The position numbers and the translations under genes are program-made. DNA of 64,000 nucleotides from Pelagibius sp. (GTDB lineage Bacteria; Pseudomonadota; Alphaproteobacteria; Kiloniellales; Kiloniellaceae). Each line of letters starts with the position of its first letter. Within the stretch, counting starts at the first letter, position 1. This document shows, piece by piece, positions 22,455 to 30,911 of the stretch. Below the pieces are notes generated by a model. The model ran no database searches. It was not told the DNA's origin and was given only the letters and a program-made list of their open reading frames with translations. Location: contig NZ_JANQKD010000120.1 of assembly GCF_028281305.1 (NCBI RefSeq), positions 39,391-103,390 of the forward strand, in the 5' to 3' direction.

Positions 22455-22725
22455 AACGTCATGCAGGCGTCATGTTTCAGGCGTCGCCGTGTCCTTCTTT
22501 CCGCTTCGCGGGGGCCGGGGGAATCCGGACCCGCGACGAACCGCCGCCAGCGCGCCGGCGCCGCAACCTTCGAGGCAACTGCAGTGACCTTTCCCGGGCC
22601 GAGCCGCCAAAACCCTCGCAGCGCCCGTTAACCAGTTGTAGGGTGCATCGTGCTTTCATATCTCTGATCTGCAGGCCGACGGTCTGCGGAAAACAAGGGA
22701 TTCCGCCGTTTCGAGGGAGACACAG

Positions 22726-23406
22726 GTGCCGCGAGTCGACGCACGACTGACCGCACTTCTTTGCGCCGCCGCCGCACTGGGCACGGCTCTGCTCCCGACT
22801 GCCGAGCCGGCGTGGGCGCATCCCCATGTCTGGATCGAATCCAAGACGAAAATCCTCTTTGATGCGGATCAGCGTGTTCGGGGGCTCGAGGTCGAGTGGC
22901 GCTTTGACGAGTTCTACAGCGTCTTCGCAGTCGAGGGCCTGGATGCCAACGGCGACGGTCGCTTCGACGAACAGGAACTGCAGCCGCTGGCGGAGGTGAA
23001 CGTGACGTCGTTGAGGGACTATCGCTACTTTGTCTATGTGAGTGTCGGTGGCCGGGACGCCGAATATGGCAAGGTCGTGGACTTCGGATCGACCTTTGAG
23101 GATGGTCTCCTCAGCCTGCGCTTTGTCCTGCCGCTTGCTCAGCCGGTGGATCCGCGCATAGAGAGCGTAGACTTCACCAGCTACGACCCCAGTTTCTACA
23201 TCTCCATCGACGCGGCGGACGACCGTGGTGTGACTGTCGCCGGGTCGGCGCCGGCGGAATGCGATCTTCGGATGGAACGGGGTGGCGAGACGGAAAGTCT
23301 CAACATTGCCGAAACCGACATCTTTGATCCCGCAGGGCTCAGTATCGCGGCGCAGTTCGCGACGCAGGTGACCCTGGACTGCCCGCCTGCGGTGGCCACC
23401 CAGTAA
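22726..23406 (+). CDS. DUF1007 periplasmic protein of a metal-transport pair
   Basis: 226 residues from GTG 22726 (GAGGGAG site) with a signal peptide cut near PAWAHPHVW, leaving the His-rich N-terminus HPHVW that marks the DUF1007 family. An EF-hand-like DANGDGRFDEQEL stretch appears at about residues 73-85. In many proteobacteria DUF1007 proteins are encoded next to NicO-type metal transporters, as here (14-base gap). A periplasmic metal-handling role is inferred; the metal is unknown. Confidence 0.82.
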   Translation: MPRVDARLTALLCAAAALGTALLPTAEPAWAHPHVWIESKTKILFDADQRVRGLEVEWRFDEFYSVFAVEGLDANGDGRFDEQELQPLAEVNVTSLRDYRYFVYVSVGGRDAEYGKVVDFGSTFEDGLLSLRFVLPLAQPVDPRIESVDFTSYDPSFYISIDAADDRGVTVAGSAPAECDLRMERGGETESLNIAETDIFDPAGLSIAAQFATQVTLDCPPAVATQ

Positions 23407-23419
23407 CGTTTCAGGACCG

Positions 23420-24445
23420 ATGATCATTCTGCCGACGACTCTTTCAGGACCCATGATCGCGTCCGGCCCCTGCGCAGCGGCCGGCCGCTGGATGCTGGCG
23501 ATCGCGCTGGCCCTGGCCCTGTTGGTGGCGCTTTCCTCTGCGGCCGACGCCCAGAGCGCCCTGGTGCCGGCGCCGCAGACCGCCGCCCAAGAGACTGGGG
23601 GAGGGCCTTGGCAGACGGCGCTTCAGTATCTGCATCAAAAACAGGGCGAGCTGCACCGCCGCCTGGCTTCAGCGGTCCGGGGGCTGAAAGGCGAAGGCAG
23701 TCAGCAGGCCTTGCTTTTTCTCCTTACCCTCAGCTTTCTCTACGGTGTCTTCCATGCTGTCGGCCCCGGTCACGGAAAGGCGGTGATTTCCACCTATCTC
23801 TTGGCGAACGAGCGTGCCGTACGCCGCGGGATTGCCCTGGCTTTTCTGGCCTCCTTCGTCCAAGGCCTGACCGCCATCGCGCTGGTCGCCCTTCTTGCCG
23901 TGCTCCTCGACATGAGCGGTCTGCGGGTGACGGCCGCCGTGGGGATGCTGGAGTCCGCCAGCTATGCGCTGGTTGCCGCTGTGGGCTTCTGGCTCCTGTG
24001 GTCGGTCCTGCGCCAGCGCAGATCGGCCAAGGGTACCGCGGCAGGGCATGAGGCGGGCTGCTGCGGTCACAATCACCACCCCGACCCGTCGCTGCTGTCG
24101 GGCAAGGGCCTGCTTTCCAAAGCCGGTGGCATCATCGCCGCTGTCGGCATCCGGCCCTGCAGCGGGGCTGTGCTGGTTCTGCTCTTCGCCTTGTTCCATG
24201 GCGTCTTCGTCGCCGGCGTGGCGGCGACAGCGGCGATGTCCCTGGGCACCGCGGCATCGGTTTCCCTGCTGGCCCTGGCAACCCTCTACTCCAAGCGACT
24301 CGCCTTTGCGGCGCTGGGGGACAAGAGCCGCTGGGTCGATGCGACCTATCACCTGCTGGGCCTGGGCGGTGCGGTTATGCTCATCCTGCTGGGGCTTGGC
24401 CTGTTTGCCACTTCGCTGGGCCCCGCGCCGCCGCTGTCACCCTAG
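23420..24445 (+). CDS. NicO-family nickel/cobalt-type transporter
   Basis: 341 residues with an N-terminal hydrophobic segment and about six further membrane helices. The family signature HAVGPGHGK is at residues 112-120, and a second conserved segment GIRPCSGAVLVL begins the C-terminal half. A short Cys/His-rich loop (CCGHNHHPD) separates the halves as in RcnA-like exporters. Together with the DUF1007 gene it forms a two-gene operon. Direction of transport and metal (Ni, Co or Zn) are not determined by sequence. Confidence 0.85.
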   Translation: MIILPTTLSGPMIASGPCAAAGRWMLAIALALALLVALSSAADAQSALVPAPQTAAQETGGGPWQTALQYLHQKQGELHRRLASAVRGLKGEGSQQALLFLLTLSFLYGVFHAVGPGHGKAVISTYLLANERAVRRGIALAFLASFVQGLTAIALVALLAVLLDMSGLRVTAAVGMLESASYALVAAVGFWLLWSVLRQRRSAKGTAAGHEAGCCGHNHHPDPSLLSGKGLLSKAGGIIAAVGIRPCSGAVLVLLFALFHGVFVAGVAATAAMSLGTAASVSLLALATLYSKRLAFAALGDKSRWVDATYHLLGLGGAVMLILLGLGLFATSLGPAPPLSP

Positions 24446-24650
24446 TCGCTTTGATCAAGTGATTGTTCTGGCAGCATAAACTGCGAATTCCTCCTTCTGT
24501 GGTAATCCTCACAGACCCTTCCGCCGCCGACTCTTAAGGTTTTGTTCAAGAGACGTTGGTCCTCGCTGCCGAGGGGGCAGACCGATGGACCCGGGAGACC
24601 TTTGTCAAGCCAAGGGGTTGGTAGACAAAAGGGAAGGGAGAGCAACCGTT

Positions 24651-25376
24651 ATGTCTGAGACAAGCACGCTGTTGGTGGGGCGTAACCGCCTGTTCCTAGA
24701 AGGTCTTAAGAGCCTGCTGAAGGGCAGCTCTTTCGAAGTCTGCGGTGAGGTTTCGGGCGTTGCCGACATCGAGGATGTCGTCGACGGCTCTGATCCGGAT
24801 CTCATCCTGATCGAACTGCGCGGCGAAGTCGCGCTCCTGGTCGAGGATCTGCGTCAGCTTCAGGACGACATGCCCGATGTGCCGGTCGTCGTGCTGACCG
24901 ACGAGCGCGATCCGCGGACTTTGGCAGCCTGCCTGAACGCCGGCGCCGACGCCTTTCTGCTGAAGGATATCTCGCTGGAGGCCCTGATCCATTCGCTGAA
25001 GCTGGCGATGATGGGCCAGAAGGTCATGCCTACCGATCTTGCGGCCGCCCTGATCAACGGCGCCGTCGGCGTGGCACCGGCCAGCTGCAAGCGCATCGAG
25101 GAATATGGCCTGTCGGATCGCGAGCAGGAGATTCTGCGCTGTCTGGTTTACGGCGATGCCAACAAGGTCATTGCCAACCGCCTGGACATCACCGAGGCGA
25201 CCGTCAAGGTGCACATGAAAAGCCTGCTCAGGAAGATCAAGGCAGGCAACCGAACCCAAGCTGCGATCTGGGCGCTGAACCACGGTTTGGCACCGGGGCT
25301 GCCTTTCGGAGGTGGGGCCGAGCCTATGTTTCCAGCCCCCAGCGGGGCGCCGGCCCTCTCACAGCTGACCGGGTAG
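24651..25376 (+). CDS. LuxR-type regulator with degenerate receiver
   Basis: 241 residues, ATG 24651 after GGGAAGGGAG. The N-terminal receiver-like domain lacks the phospho-acceptor: LILIELRG has Glu55 where Asp is expected, and the usual acidic pair is replaced (VGRNRLF). Lys105 (AFLLKD) and the Thr in VVLTD are kept. The C-terminal LuxR/NarL helix-turn-helix (LSDREQEILRCLVYGDANKVIANRL) is intact, with a Pro/Gly-rich tail. It probably acts independently of phosphorylation. It faces the hfa-like genes together with a second degenerate LuxR protein at 26272. Confidence 0.85.
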   Translation: MSETSTLLVGRNRLFLEGLKSLLKGSSFEVCGEVSGVADIEDVVDGSDPDLILIELRGEVALLVEDLRQLQDDMPDVPVVVLTDERDPRTLAACLNAGADAFLLKDISLEALIHSLKLAMMGQKVMPTDLAAALINGAVGVAPASCKRIEEYGLSDREQEILRCLVYGDANKVIANRLDITEATVKVHMKSLLRKIKAGNRTQAAIWALNHGLAPGLPFGGGAEPMFPAPSGAPALSQLTG

Positions 25377-25425
25377 GGCAAAGGGCCCCAAACGGAGCCC
25401 AATCCCAACCGCTCTCCCCCCGTTT

Positions 25426-25459
25426 GCGAGGCCTGGCTGCAGCCGCAGCCAGGCCTCGC
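25426..25459. terminator. Strong hairpin, probable bidirectional terminator
   Basis: A 15-bp perfect stem (GCGAGGCCTGGCTGC with GCAGCCAGGCCTCGC) with a four-base loop lies between the ends of two convergent genes (25376 plus, 25589 minus). A T-rich tract is short (ATTT), so termination is likely rather than certain. Confidence 0.6.
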
Positions 25460-25494
25460 TGCATTTGCAGCGGGTTCCTGCGGCAGGCCTTCGC

Positions 25495-25586
25495 CTAGAG
25501 CAGATCCGGGTTTGATGGAATCGCGGAAGCGATCCATCAAACCCGGTGAATCTGCTCTAAGTCTTCAGTGTAGAGCGGATTCACAT
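25495..25586. repeat. Dispersed palindromic element, copy A
   Basis: An inverted repeat begins TAGAGCAGATCCGGGTTTGA and ends with its near-complement TGAATCTGCTCTA (25560). A separate half-site TAGAGCGGATTCACATG follows at 25571. The same arms recur in inverted order at 51661-51725, so this is a genome-dispersed palindrome family rather than a gene-specific terminator. Confidence 0.8.
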
Positions 25587-25588
25587 GT

Positions 25589-26113
25589 CTAGCCGCCCAC
25601 CAGTGCGGTCCAGGCGTCGATCGAACTGCCGCTGCCGGGATAGATCACGACAGCGCCGCGGCCAGAGCCGGCGGAGACCATATTGGTCCAGGACGCAATG
25701 GTGGCCGAGGTCTTGAGGCTGCTGAGGAAGCTCGGCGTGCTGGAACCGCCGGACCTGGGCGCGAAGAAGGGGTTGAAGATTCCCGCTCCATCGGCGGCGC
25801 TGCGCCGGAAGCTGCTGCCGCGCGGGGCGAAGCCGGGCAGGAAGGGGCTTGCCTGGCCTTGCACGATGGCGGTCGACCCGGGCCCTTCCGTGACGTCAAC
25901 GAGAGCGCCGTTGGAACCGCGCAGCAGGTTGTCGGGCCGGATTCCCAGGATCTCTTCCTGCAGGATTGCCTGGCGGCCGGCAAAGCTCATGCCGACCCCG
26001 CCACCGCTGTTGAAGGAAAAGGGCCGGTTGTTCCACTGCGCTTGTGCTTCAGGCGCGGCGCCGGCGAGGACAAGCCCTGCGACGAACAGGCAGGGCAGCA
26101 AACGGAATGCCAT
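25589..26113 (-). CDS. Secreted hypothetical protein
   Basis: 174 residues, ATG 26113 after GGGAG, with a clean signal peptide (MAFRLLPCLFVAGLVLAGAA... cut after AQA). The mature protein is Gly/Ser/Pro-rich and begins QWNNRPFSFNSGGGVGMSFAG. I do not recognise a family. It is encoded between two LuxR-type regulators and close to the HfaB/CsgG-like locus, so a surface or fibre-related role is possible but unproven. Confidence 0.65.
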   Translation of the reverse strand: MAFRLLPCLFVAGLVLAGAAPEAQAQWNNRPFSFNSGGGVGMSFAGRQAILQEEILGIRPDNLLRGSNGALVDVTEGPGSTAIVQGQASPFLPGFAPRGSSFRRSAADGAGIFNPFFAPRSGGSSTPSFLSSLKTSATIASWTNMVSAGSGRGAVVIYPGSGSSIDAWTALVGG

Positions 26114-26271
26114 TCTGCGAACTCCCATGGTGAGCGAAGAGTTGCGCTGCGTTTCTCCGCGGCGGCCGATCATAGGGCCGCGCAGCGCGGAGAAACGGCG
26201 TCTCTACTATCACTTTCGGGGAATGGCGTTCCGGTTCAATGTGCCAGAAGAGGTAATACCCCCATATCGCT

Positions 26272-27057
26272 TCAGTTCCAGGCCTTAGGACCCTTTGACG
26301 GCGTGCCGTTGGTGGTATCGGGGCTCTCGCCCACGCTGTCTCCATCGGCGGCAGAGCCTGACTCGACCTCTGCGATCTGCGCCTCGGCGGCCTGCAGGCT
26401 TTCCTGCAGCGGCAGCAGCACAGTGGCCGCCAGCACCGCAGCTTCGGTTCTGTTGCGGCACTCCAGCTTGACCAGGATCGCGCGCACCAGGGATTTGATG
26501 CGTGTCTCGCTTTCGCCGAGCCGGGCCGAGATGGCGCGGTTGCTCTCCCCCGTTGCCAGCAGGGCCAGAATCGCCTGCTCGCTTTCGTTCAGGCGGCAGA
26601 GCATATCAAGGTGGTTGTAGCTTCCGCTGCCACCGTGGCGGGGGTTCGGCATGACCGAATAGCCTTCGCGCGCCAGGCAGAGGCTCTCCTCAAGATAGTC
26701 CAGCCCCGACTCCAGCAGGATGAGGCCGTCCGCGCGCTGCGCCAGGTCGCCAAGAAAAGCGCACTTCGACTCCGGCACCGCCAGCAACACCCGCGTGCGC
26801 TCGCCCGACCAACGCTCGATCTGCTGCTCCAGGCGGGTGAGCCTGGTGCCGTCCTCGGCGGCGAGGATGAGGTAGTCGGCCTCGGGCTCGCCCAGCCCGT
26901 TGGCCGGAAAGATACAGATGTCTCCTACACGGGTGTTGGGCACCCGTTTGAGCGCGTCCAAAAGAGGGGCGGTATCGATTCCCGATGCCAACAACGCGCA
27001 GCGGCGATCGTCGGGCTCTCTCTCAGAGTCGGGTGTCTGCGAGTTGCGATCGAACAT
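26272..27057 (-). CDS. LuxR-type regulator with degenerate N-terminal domain
   Basis: 261 residues, ATG 27057 after GGAGGA. The C-terminal half has a LuxR/NarL-like helix-turn-helix (LNESEQAILALLATGESNRAISARLGESETRIKSLVRAIL). The N-terminal half resembles a receiver fold in secondary structure but lacks an identifiable acidic pocket or phospho-acceptor. An acidic Ser/Gly-rich tail ends the protein. It is divergent from the hfaB-like gene across a 332-base AT-rich region, so it is a good candidate regulator of that operon. Confidence 0.75.
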   Translation of the reverse strand: MFDRNSQTPDSEREPDDRRCALLASGIDTAPLLDALKRVPNTRVGDICIFPANGLGEPEADYLILAAEDGTRLTRLEQQIERWSGERTRVLLAVPESKCAFLGDLAQRADGLILLESGLDYLEESLCLAREGYSVMPNPRHGGSGSYNHLDMLCRLNESEQAILALLATGESNRAISARLGESETRIKSLVRAILVKLECRNRTEAAVLAATVLLPLQESLQAAEAQIAEVESGSAADGDSVGESPDTTNGTPSKGPKAWN

Positions 27058-27197
27058 TTTCGCGGGTCCTCCAGCAAGCCGGGCCGAGGGGATGATTCGG
27101 CCCAATTCCAGTGCATTGCAGCGCTTTGATCCCAGGGAGATTAGCACGGAGAAATCCCACATTCCTCCACGCAGGCATAGTAATACTTTGGTATAGC

Positions 27198-27207
27198 GTA
27201 TTAATAC
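27198..27207. promoter_or_regulatory. AT-rich palindrome in the regulator/hfaB intergenic region
   Basis: GTATTAATAC is a perfect 10-base palindrome within 27058-27389, a stretch much richer in A and T than its surroundings and with further copies of the half-site (TAATAC at 27181, AGTATTAAT at 27245). It may be an operator for the adjacent LuxR-type protein. No gene is seen in this gap. Confidence 0.35.
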
Positions 27208-27389
27208 TCGCGGAGTTTTCACAGATATAGTTACCTCCATTTGAAAGTATTAATTCGAGTTTATTTCTCAATATACCTTCGCCCGCTTTATTGAATAAAT
27301 ATTTTCGGTACCATCGCCGAACATTGATCCCGCGCAAGTTTTTGCGCTGTCGGGTCGACGCAGACAGATCGATGCATAGGGGATGGATT

Positions 27390-28220
27390 ATGCGAGCAAA
27401 GGCGAGCGCCTTCGTAATGGCAGCCGGACTGGCGCTGAGCGCCTGTGCCGGGCCACCGTTTCCGGACACCGGCGTGCCGCCGGTCTTCAGTTTCCCGGTG
27501 ACCAGCAACCACACGCCCTACAGCCAGTGCCTCAGCAGCCTGGCGGAAGCACCAGGCGCAAATCTGCCTGTCTTCTCGGTTGGCGAGGTCGCCGACAAGA
27601 CCGGTCAGGTGAACTACGACGACAACGGCCATGCCCTCAGCCAGGGCGTTTCGGAGATGGTGATCTCCGCGCTTTGGAAAACCCGCAAGGCCCGTCTGAT
27701 CGAGCGCCTCGACCTGCGCATTCCGCTGGCGGAAATGAAACTCTCGGAGCAGGGCCGTCTGGGCCGCGGACTGACGGAGTACGAACTGCCGGCCAGCGAC
27801 TTCATCGTCGTCGGCGCCCTGACCGAGCTGAACTACAACATCACCTCCGGCGGTGCGCGGCTCTTCGTCAACGGCATCGGCGGCGGCGGGCGCACCGTGG
27901 TCATCAACGTCGCGCTGGATCTGCGTGTCGTCAACGCGCGCAACTTCTCGGTTGCCTATGCAACCTCGCTGCAGAAGCAGATCTATGGCTTCGAGGTCGA
28001 AGCCAATGTGTTCCGCTTCTTCGGCAATACGCTCATCGAATTTGACGCTGGATTGATTCGCAACGAGCCGTTGCAGCTCGGCGTCAGATCCGTCGTGGAA
28101 ATGGGTGTCTACCTGCTCATGACGGACTTCCTTGGTCTTCCCGCGATCCAAGGCTGCGATCTCGTGGAGACCGATCACTTCGCTGGATATCTAGAGGAGA
28201 TGAACGATGAAAGCGAATAA
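27390..28220 (+). CDS. HfaB-like CsgG-family outer-membrane lipoprotein
   Basis: 276 residues, ATG 27390 after AGGGGA. A lipoprotein signal with lipobox LSAC (Cys19) is followed by a CsgG fold: VFSVGEVADKTGQVNYDDNG, then LIERLDLRIPLAEMKL and ASDFIVVGALTELNYNITSGG. HfaB and CsgG form outer-membrane channels that export adhesive or amyloid subunits. The next two genes encode exported proteins with repeated motifs, fitting that job. Called HfaB-like because neighbours resemble hfaD and hfaA rather than csgA/csgB; orthology is inferred. Confidence 0.78.
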   Translation: MRAKASAFVMAAGLALSACAGPPFPDTGVPPVFSFPVTSNHTPYSQCLSSLAEAPGANLPVFSVGEVADKTGQVNYDDNGHALSQGVSEMVISALWKTRKARLIERLDLRIPLAEMKLSEQGRLGRGLTEYELPASDFIVVGALTELNYNITSGGARLFVNGIGGGGRTVVINVALDLRVVNARNFSVAYATSLQKQIYGFEVEANVFRFFGNTLIEFDAGLIRNEPLQLGVRSVVEMGVYLLMTDFLGLPAIQGCDLVETDHFAGYLEEMNDESE

Positions 28221-29343
28221 GTCTGTACTGCTTTGCGGGGCGGCCATTGCTGCGCTCGGTCTTGCAGCGTCACCCGCTGCCGCCTTCGACCAGGTCGACT
28301 GGCACTGGGATCTCGAGGTCATCGAGCATGTGACCAAGGACGTGGACATCGATGTCGACATCGACCCCGTCGGTCTGGTGCTGCTGGAGGATCTGCAGAT
28401 CTACATCGGCGACGTTACGGCCGAGTCCTATGTGAACGGCGTCTACAACAACCAGCCGAACGAAGGCGGCGGCATGGCCAGCGGCACGATCGACTTCACG
28501 GTCACCCTGGACGGCATGACCGACGACGAGACCGATCCCAGCACCGTTTCCGGTGTTGCCGATCTGGGCGGCGACCTCATGGGGAGCTCCAACGACGTTT
28601 CCGGCACCCTCGACGAGGGCACGGACGATCTCGACGTGGTCATGAGCTTCGAGGACATCCCGGTGGAGAACATCGAGATCGAGCCGACCGGCTCCTTCGA
28701 TGCCCTGACCGAGCTGCCCGAGGTGGTCAGCACCGCGACGGCGATCGCCAACAACGTCAGCATCGACAGCGACGTCATGGTTGAGATCCACGAAGGCCAG
28801 TATGTCTTCAACACCGGCGAGTTCGGTGACGATCCCAGCCCCGTTCCGGTGCCGATCGGTCCCAGTGACGGCCCGATCCTGGCGTCGATCGAGGATGGCC
28901 AGGACTTCGGCAACAACCGCAACGAGTTCCACGATGCGGCGGCAATCCTGACCCTGGCTGCGCTCGTCGGTGTGATCGAGCCGTCCGAGATCTCGGCCGT
29001 GTCGCAGGTGGACGACATCCTCAACGCCTCTGTTGACAGCGCCGCAACTGCGGTCGCCAACAACAAGGCGATCACCGTCGATGCCAAGGTGGCCGACGAT
29101 GCGGTGGTCATGGGCGACATCACCCAGTTCGCCTATGCCAACACCTCGGCGCTGTCGCAGGTCGGCACCAACTTCTGCGAGTTCGACTGCTTCGGCGCCC
29201 AGCCTTACGGCGTTCAGGTCAACAACTACACCAACCTCGGTCAGCTGGACCGTCCGCTGGTGTCGTCTGTTGCCACCGCCGTGGGCAACAACCTGTCCAT
29301 CACCGTCAGCACACCTGAGATCGGTGGCGGTGGCGGCGAGTAA
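28207..29343 (+). CDS. Exported HfaD-like protein with repeated NN motifs
   Basis: 378 residues, overlapping the CsgG-like gene by 14 bases (GAGGAG site in its end). A signal peptide ends ASPAAAFDQ. The mature protein is highly acidic and contains three spaced copies of a motif like TATAIANNVSID, at about residues 175-190, 278-292 and 357-370 (STATAIANNVSID, SAATAVANNKAIT, SVATAVGNNLSIT). One Cys pair (NFCEFDCFG) lies near residue 320. The context and repeats suggest a holdfast or surface-fibre adhesin exported through the HfaB-like channel; the assignment to HfaD is tentative. Confidence 0.6.
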   Translation: MKANKSVLLCGAAIAALGLAASPAAAFDQVDWHWDLEVIEHVTKDVDIDVDIDPVGLVLLEDLQIYIGDVTAESYVNGVYNNQPNEGGGMASGTIDFTVTLDGMTDDETDPSTVSGVADLGGDLMGSSNDVSGTLDEGTDDLDVVMSFEDIPVENIEIEPTGSFDALTELPEVVSTATAIANNVSIDSDVMVEIHEGQYVFNTGEFGDDPSPVPVPIGPSDGPILASIEDGQDFGNNRNEFHDAAAILTLAALVGVIEPSEISAVSQVDDILNASVDSAATAVANNKAITVDAKVADDAVVMGDITQFAYANTSALSQVGTNFCEFDCFGAQPYGVQVNNYTNLGQLDRPLVSSVATAVGNNLSITVSTPEIGGGGGE

Positions 29344-29373
29344 TCGCACAACCGTAGCCTACCAACCCCGGGG

Positions 29374-29397
29374 AGGGAGCGGCGTTTTCCGCTCCCT
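29374..29397 (+). other. Intra-operon hairpin between the HfaD-like and HfaA-like genes
   Basis: AGGGAGCGG pairs with CCGCTCCCT around a six-base loop, and outer CCGGGG/CCCCGG bases extend the stem. There is no T tract. It may set the ratio of the two subunits by blocking decay or partial termination. Confidence 0.45.
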
Positions 29398-29465
29398 CTT
29401 CCCCCCGGTTCCCCCGGCCCCCAAAGGTCCTGCCGGGGCTCGATGCGACCTCTAGGAGGCAGAAA

Positions 29466-29906
29466 ATGGAACGGACACTCATGCGGATCGCGGTCGACCT
29501 TCTGACGGTCTTCGTCTACACCGCCTTTGCCGTCGCCCTGATGGCACGCCTGGCCGCTGACGCCTCGGCCCAGATGTACGAACAGCCCTGGGGCTTTGCC
29601 GCGCGCAGCGGCGGCAGCATGGCCATCTTCATGAAGCAGGTGGATGCCGGCATGCTGGACGGCAACTCCGGCAGCAGCGCCGCCGCCGTGACGGGCAGCA
29701 CCACCTACCTCGTCTGCGGCGGCGACGGCAGTGCCGGCGCGCGTGGCAATTCGTCCTGCATCATCCTCAACAACTCCGACGGCGCCATCAACACCGGCCA
29801 GGAAGCGGTCGGCGATCAGTCGGCCGAGAACACCGTTACCCAGACCCAGAACAACGGGGCCGATGAGGTCAGCGAGATCCTCGACGGCGATGCCGCGGCC
29901 CAGTAG
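29466..29906 (+). CDS. Small exported HfaA-like subunit
   Basis: 146 residues, ATG 29466 after TAGGAGG. A signal peptide (TAFAVALMARLAADASAQ) is followed by YEQPWGFAARSGGSMAIFM, then a Gly/Ser-rich region with a Cys pair (LVCGG and NSSCIILNNSDG) and a curli-like Gln/Asn stretch (ENTVTQTQNN). This fits a small amyloid-type or holdfast-anchor subunit exported by the HfaB-like pore. Assignment rests on composition and order, not on strong motif identity. Confidence 0.55.
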   Translation: MERTLMRIAVDLLTVFVYTAFAVALMARLAADASAQMYEQPWGFAARSGGSMAIFMKQVDAGMLDGNSGSSAAAVTGSTTYLVCGGDGSAGARGNSSCIILNNSDGAINTGQEAVGDQSAENTVTQTQNNGADEVSEILDGDAAAQ

Positions 29907-29974
29907 GGCCCGGCTCATGGAACCACAACACCAGGGCACCAGGACACCGCCTGGTCTTAGGGAGAGACAGAAAC

Positions 29975-30011
29975 AGCGGCGGCCTTCGGCCGCCGCTTTC
30001 CTTTGCGCTTT
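29975..30011 (+). terminator. Rho-independent terminator of the hfa-like operon
   Basis: AGCGGCGGCC and GGCCGCCGCT form a 10-bp stem with a three-base loop, followed by TTTCCTTTGCGCTTTTT. It lies 69 bases after the last gene and ends the plus-strand unit before the convergent lipoprotein gene. Confidence 0.8.
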
Positions 30012-30052
30012 TTGCTCTCTGCTCGTTGCCGCGCAGGGGGCCGATGCTGGTG

Positions 30053-30478
30053 TCAGGGAGTGGTGGTCGGGCCCGGCGGGCGCCGGCAGACCATCATTTC
30101 GGTGGGGCGCTCAGCCCCCGGCAGGCAGAGCGGCTGCAGGCCGCAGGGCGCGGCTTTGGCGCTGGCGGGATCCTCCGGGACGCCGCCATTGTCTTCTGCC
30201 TGGGCATCCAGGTAGGCCTTCAGGCGGCTGCGGCAAAGCGGTGTGACCCGGTCGTCGGTTTGGGCCAGAGCCTGCTGCAGGGCTTCGGGGGAATTGGCGG
30301 TCAAAGGCCCGCTGGGCGAACTGCTTTCGCCTCTCCCTCCGCCACCGCTGCCGAGCGCGCCCAGCGCGGCTCCGGCCAGGCCGGTGATGCAGCCGCCGAG
30401 ACAGAGCGGCAGGGCAAGGGCCAGCGGCAGCAGGCGCAACCCGCCAAGGGACCGGCGGGTGCGGTTTCGCGTCGTCAT
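30053..30478 (-). CDS. Small lipoprotein, unknown function
   Basis: 141 residues with a lipobox LGGC after a hydrophobic N-terminus. The mature part has a Gly/Ser-rich linker, then QALAQTDDRVTPLCRSRLKAYLDAQ and three further Cys residues. No family is recognised. Its start is 10 bases after the cytochrome gene stop, so it is the last member of the IalB-like/cytochrome c/lipoprotein operon. Confidence 0.65.
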   Translation of the reverse strand: MTTRNRTRRSLGGLRLLPLALALPLCLGGCITGLAGAALGALGSGGGGRGESSSPSGPLTANSPEALQQALAQTDDRVTPLCRSRLKAYLDAQAEDNGGVPEDPASAKAAPCGLQPLCLPGAERPTEMMVCRRPPGPTTTP

Positions 30479-30488
30479 GCCGATACCT

Positions 30489-30911
30489 TCAGAATGCCGG
30501 TGTCAGCAGCGAGTCGCTCTTCACCGAAGAGAGGAAGCTGCGCAGCGCGTAGATCTCTCCGGAGGTCAGAGCGAAGCGCGGCATCGGCGGATGGTCGGTG
30601 GCCAGCCAGGCCTCGAAGCGCAGCGTGGACCAGTCGGTCGTCTGGGCCATCTCGCGCAGTGTCGGGGCCGCCGTCGTGCTGTAGGGGGCGTCGGGGGCGG
30701 CATGGCAGCGCAGGCAGTACTGGGCTGCGATGGCCTGGCCGTCGCTGACCTCGTCCCCTTTTGCCGGTGCGATCAGCGGCAGGTGCAGCCAAAACAGGCC
30801 GGCAACCAGGCCGGTGCCGAAAAGCACCGGCCAGTTGCGTCGTTCGGCGTGCGGCTCAGGGCGCCGGCGGCGGTGTCCGCCGCGCCGCTTACTGAAGCTG
30901 ATTGAGCGCAT
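30489..30911 (-). CDS. Membrane-anchored c-type cytochrome
   Basis: 140 residues: a basic N-terminus, one membrane helix (about residues 27-48) and a periplasmic domain with a single heme c site C66-L-R-C69-H70. Met110 in HPPMPRF is the likely sixth ligand. Compact class I cytochrome of about 90 residues. It overlaps the preceding IalB-like gene by 23 bases. Probably an electron-transfer protein; its partner oxidase is not in the window. Confidence 0.8.
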   Translation of the reverse strand: MRSISFSKRRGGHRRRRPEPHAERRNWPVLFGTGLVAGLFWLHLPLIAPAKGDEVSDGQAIAAQYCLRCHAAPDAPYSTTAAPTLREMAQTTDWSTLRFEAWLATDHPPMPRFALTSGEIYALRSFLSSVKSDSLLTPAF

